DNA of 64,000 nt. It comes from Dendrolimus kikuchii (taxonomy: Eukaryota > Arthropoda > Insecta > Lepidoptera > Lasiocampidae). Both the position numbers and the translations under genes were made by a program. The stretch covers positions 13,165,001-13,229,000 of the forward strand of contig CM034413.1 of NCBI GenBank assembly GCA_019925095.2. Reading direction: 5' to 3'. Below the pieces are notes generated by a model. The model was given only the letters and a program-made list of their open reading frames with translations, did no database searches and had not been told where the DNA came from. Shown here in pieces: positions 63,245 through 64,000 of the stretch. Within the stretch, counting starts at the first letter, position 1, and each line of letters starts with the position of its first letter.

Positions 63245-63419
63245 TTTGCTCTTGTACGTAGCGGTTCCCTAGAACGCTTCTCTTGCGCACCGTGGGTATT
63301 TGGAATGAGCTCCCAGCCGTGGTTTTTCCATAGCGCTGCAATATCAAAAAGGGTGTCATAAAATTTCTTCCGAGACCGGCAGCGCATTATTGACATCTCT
63401 GGTGTTGCAAACGTCCATA
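63245..63419 (+). pseudogene. LINE-V C-terminus with SINE-M-like tail
   Basis: RTVGIWNELPAVVFP, then a tail GAGACCGGCAGCGCATTATT and GGTGTTGCAAACGTCCATAG. The tail corresponds to the 3' part of SINE-M. Confidence 0.6.
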
Positions 63420-63557
63420 GCTGTGCATTAACTCGTTAATCCGTTAATTCTTTAATTAACGAAGTTAACATTTCGAGTAACGGATTAACTTTTAAGTTAA
63501 CTTAAAAATATGTTAACGGACTCGTTAACTTCCGTTAAATTTCCCAAAGTCCGTTAA
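63420..63557. repeat. GTTAAC-rich hAT-like subterminal block
   Basis: Dense repeats of GTTAAC and TTAACG motifs in both orientations, from CATTAACTCGTTAATCCG to CCGTTAATTGTTAATCC. Such arrays are typical next to hAT ends. Confidence 0.45.
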
Positions 63558-63569
63558 TTGTTAATCCAG

Positions 63570-63746
63570 CACAGTCACAATCTGTTTATTAAATGTAATA
63601 CTGCTATACCCTCAAGCGCTGCAGTTGAACGTCCATTTTTCGCGGGCAAGGATTTACTACAGCCGAAACGAGCCTCGCTTTCAGACGAGAACTTCAACAT
63701 ATTAATGTTCATGAAGGGGAATATTCATATTATACCAGATTACTAA
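63570..63746 (+). pseudogene. hAT transposase C-terminal (dimerisation) domain
   Basis: Frame reads HNLFIKCNTAIPSSAAVERP then FFAGKDLLQPKRASLSDENF and ILMFMKGN. This is the hATC dimerisation motif (NtalPsSAxVERxFS...LxxkRxxLsdexFexLxFlkxN). The catalytic core is not present upstream, where a GTTAAC-rich block abuts it. The frame stops at 63744-63746, shortly after KGN. Confidence 0.8.
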
Positions 63747-64000
63747 ATTGACAGATAAATTGGACGGATTAGTATCGTTTCGTCTAAGATGTAAGTGGTC
63801 TATGTAGCAATTGGTCATTATATTACTATCAAATCGTCTTAAAATTAGTTCTAATCAGAAGGCAACTAGTCTATCTTAGTAAAATAAATTCTAAACCTTA
63901 ATCCAAATGAATGAAAAAACATTGTTTGTCAACATGCCTATATTAAACGCTCTAATAATAATATACCCGTCTTTTTTTTTGTTTCTAACCTGTTAATTTC
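63747..64000. other. AT-rich end of window, no feature
   Basis: No exon or repeat end recognised; may contain the 3' side of the hAT. Confidence 0.4.

Overview
The window looks like euchromatic-to-intermediate DNA of a moth or butterfly (Lepidoptera). It is AT-rich, has spliced insect-type genes with ZAD domains, and is packed with lepidopteran repeats: a Metulj-like SINE (name from memory), RTE, R1 and other LINE tails, Helitrons ending in CTAG, and hAT, PIF/Harbinger, pogo-like and piggyBac-like elements. Nothing in it is bacterial or organellar.

Layout. 1-1950: LINE and SINE fragments. 1980-8814: the only clear host locus, two divergently transcribed ZAD-C2H2 zinc-finger genes with the same intron position; the 2.3 kb between them holds a hAT element with an 8-bp target duplication and a Helitron nested inside it. 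9300-13260: small candidate coding pieces and a family of MITEs. 13270-17900: an intact Ty1/copia retrotransposon with one 1280-codon ORF and identical LTRs. 18480-19000: a decayed Gypsy gag. 20200-20490: a possible 5' exon and promoter of a host gene, followed by a long repeat-poor stretch. 24850-26360: a piggyBac-like MITE with its empty site visible elsewhere in the window, and a fold-back element. 27876-31798: a near-complete PIF/Harbinger transposon with an intact four-exon Myb/SANT-like gene and a convergent, broken HARBI1-type transposase. 32300-60700: nested LINE, SINE, LTR, MITE and Helitron copies, including an R1-clade copy (39874-40910) with a 16-bp duplication. 61197-62153: a second, internally deleted Harbinger. 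63570-63746: a hAT transposase C-terminus.

How the parts relate. Most of the 64 kb is layered insertion history. One RTE family occurs about sixteen times as 3' ends of roughly 60-360 bp; the better-preserved copies finish in a tandem TATG tail only a few bases after the stop codon, and nine are bracketed by 8-13 bp duplications. The commonest SINE appears to share its 3' tail with a LINE fragment present here. Several three-level nests give relative insertion ages.

All family names come from motif recognition by eye; no database search was run. Coordinates of degenerate repeats are accurate to about 5-20 bases. Family labels used below: RTE-A, RTE-B, RTE-C, SINE-M (Metulj-like), SINE-T (tRNA-derived), LINE-H (hairpin tail), LINE-V (VFP motif), LTR-G (solo LTR).
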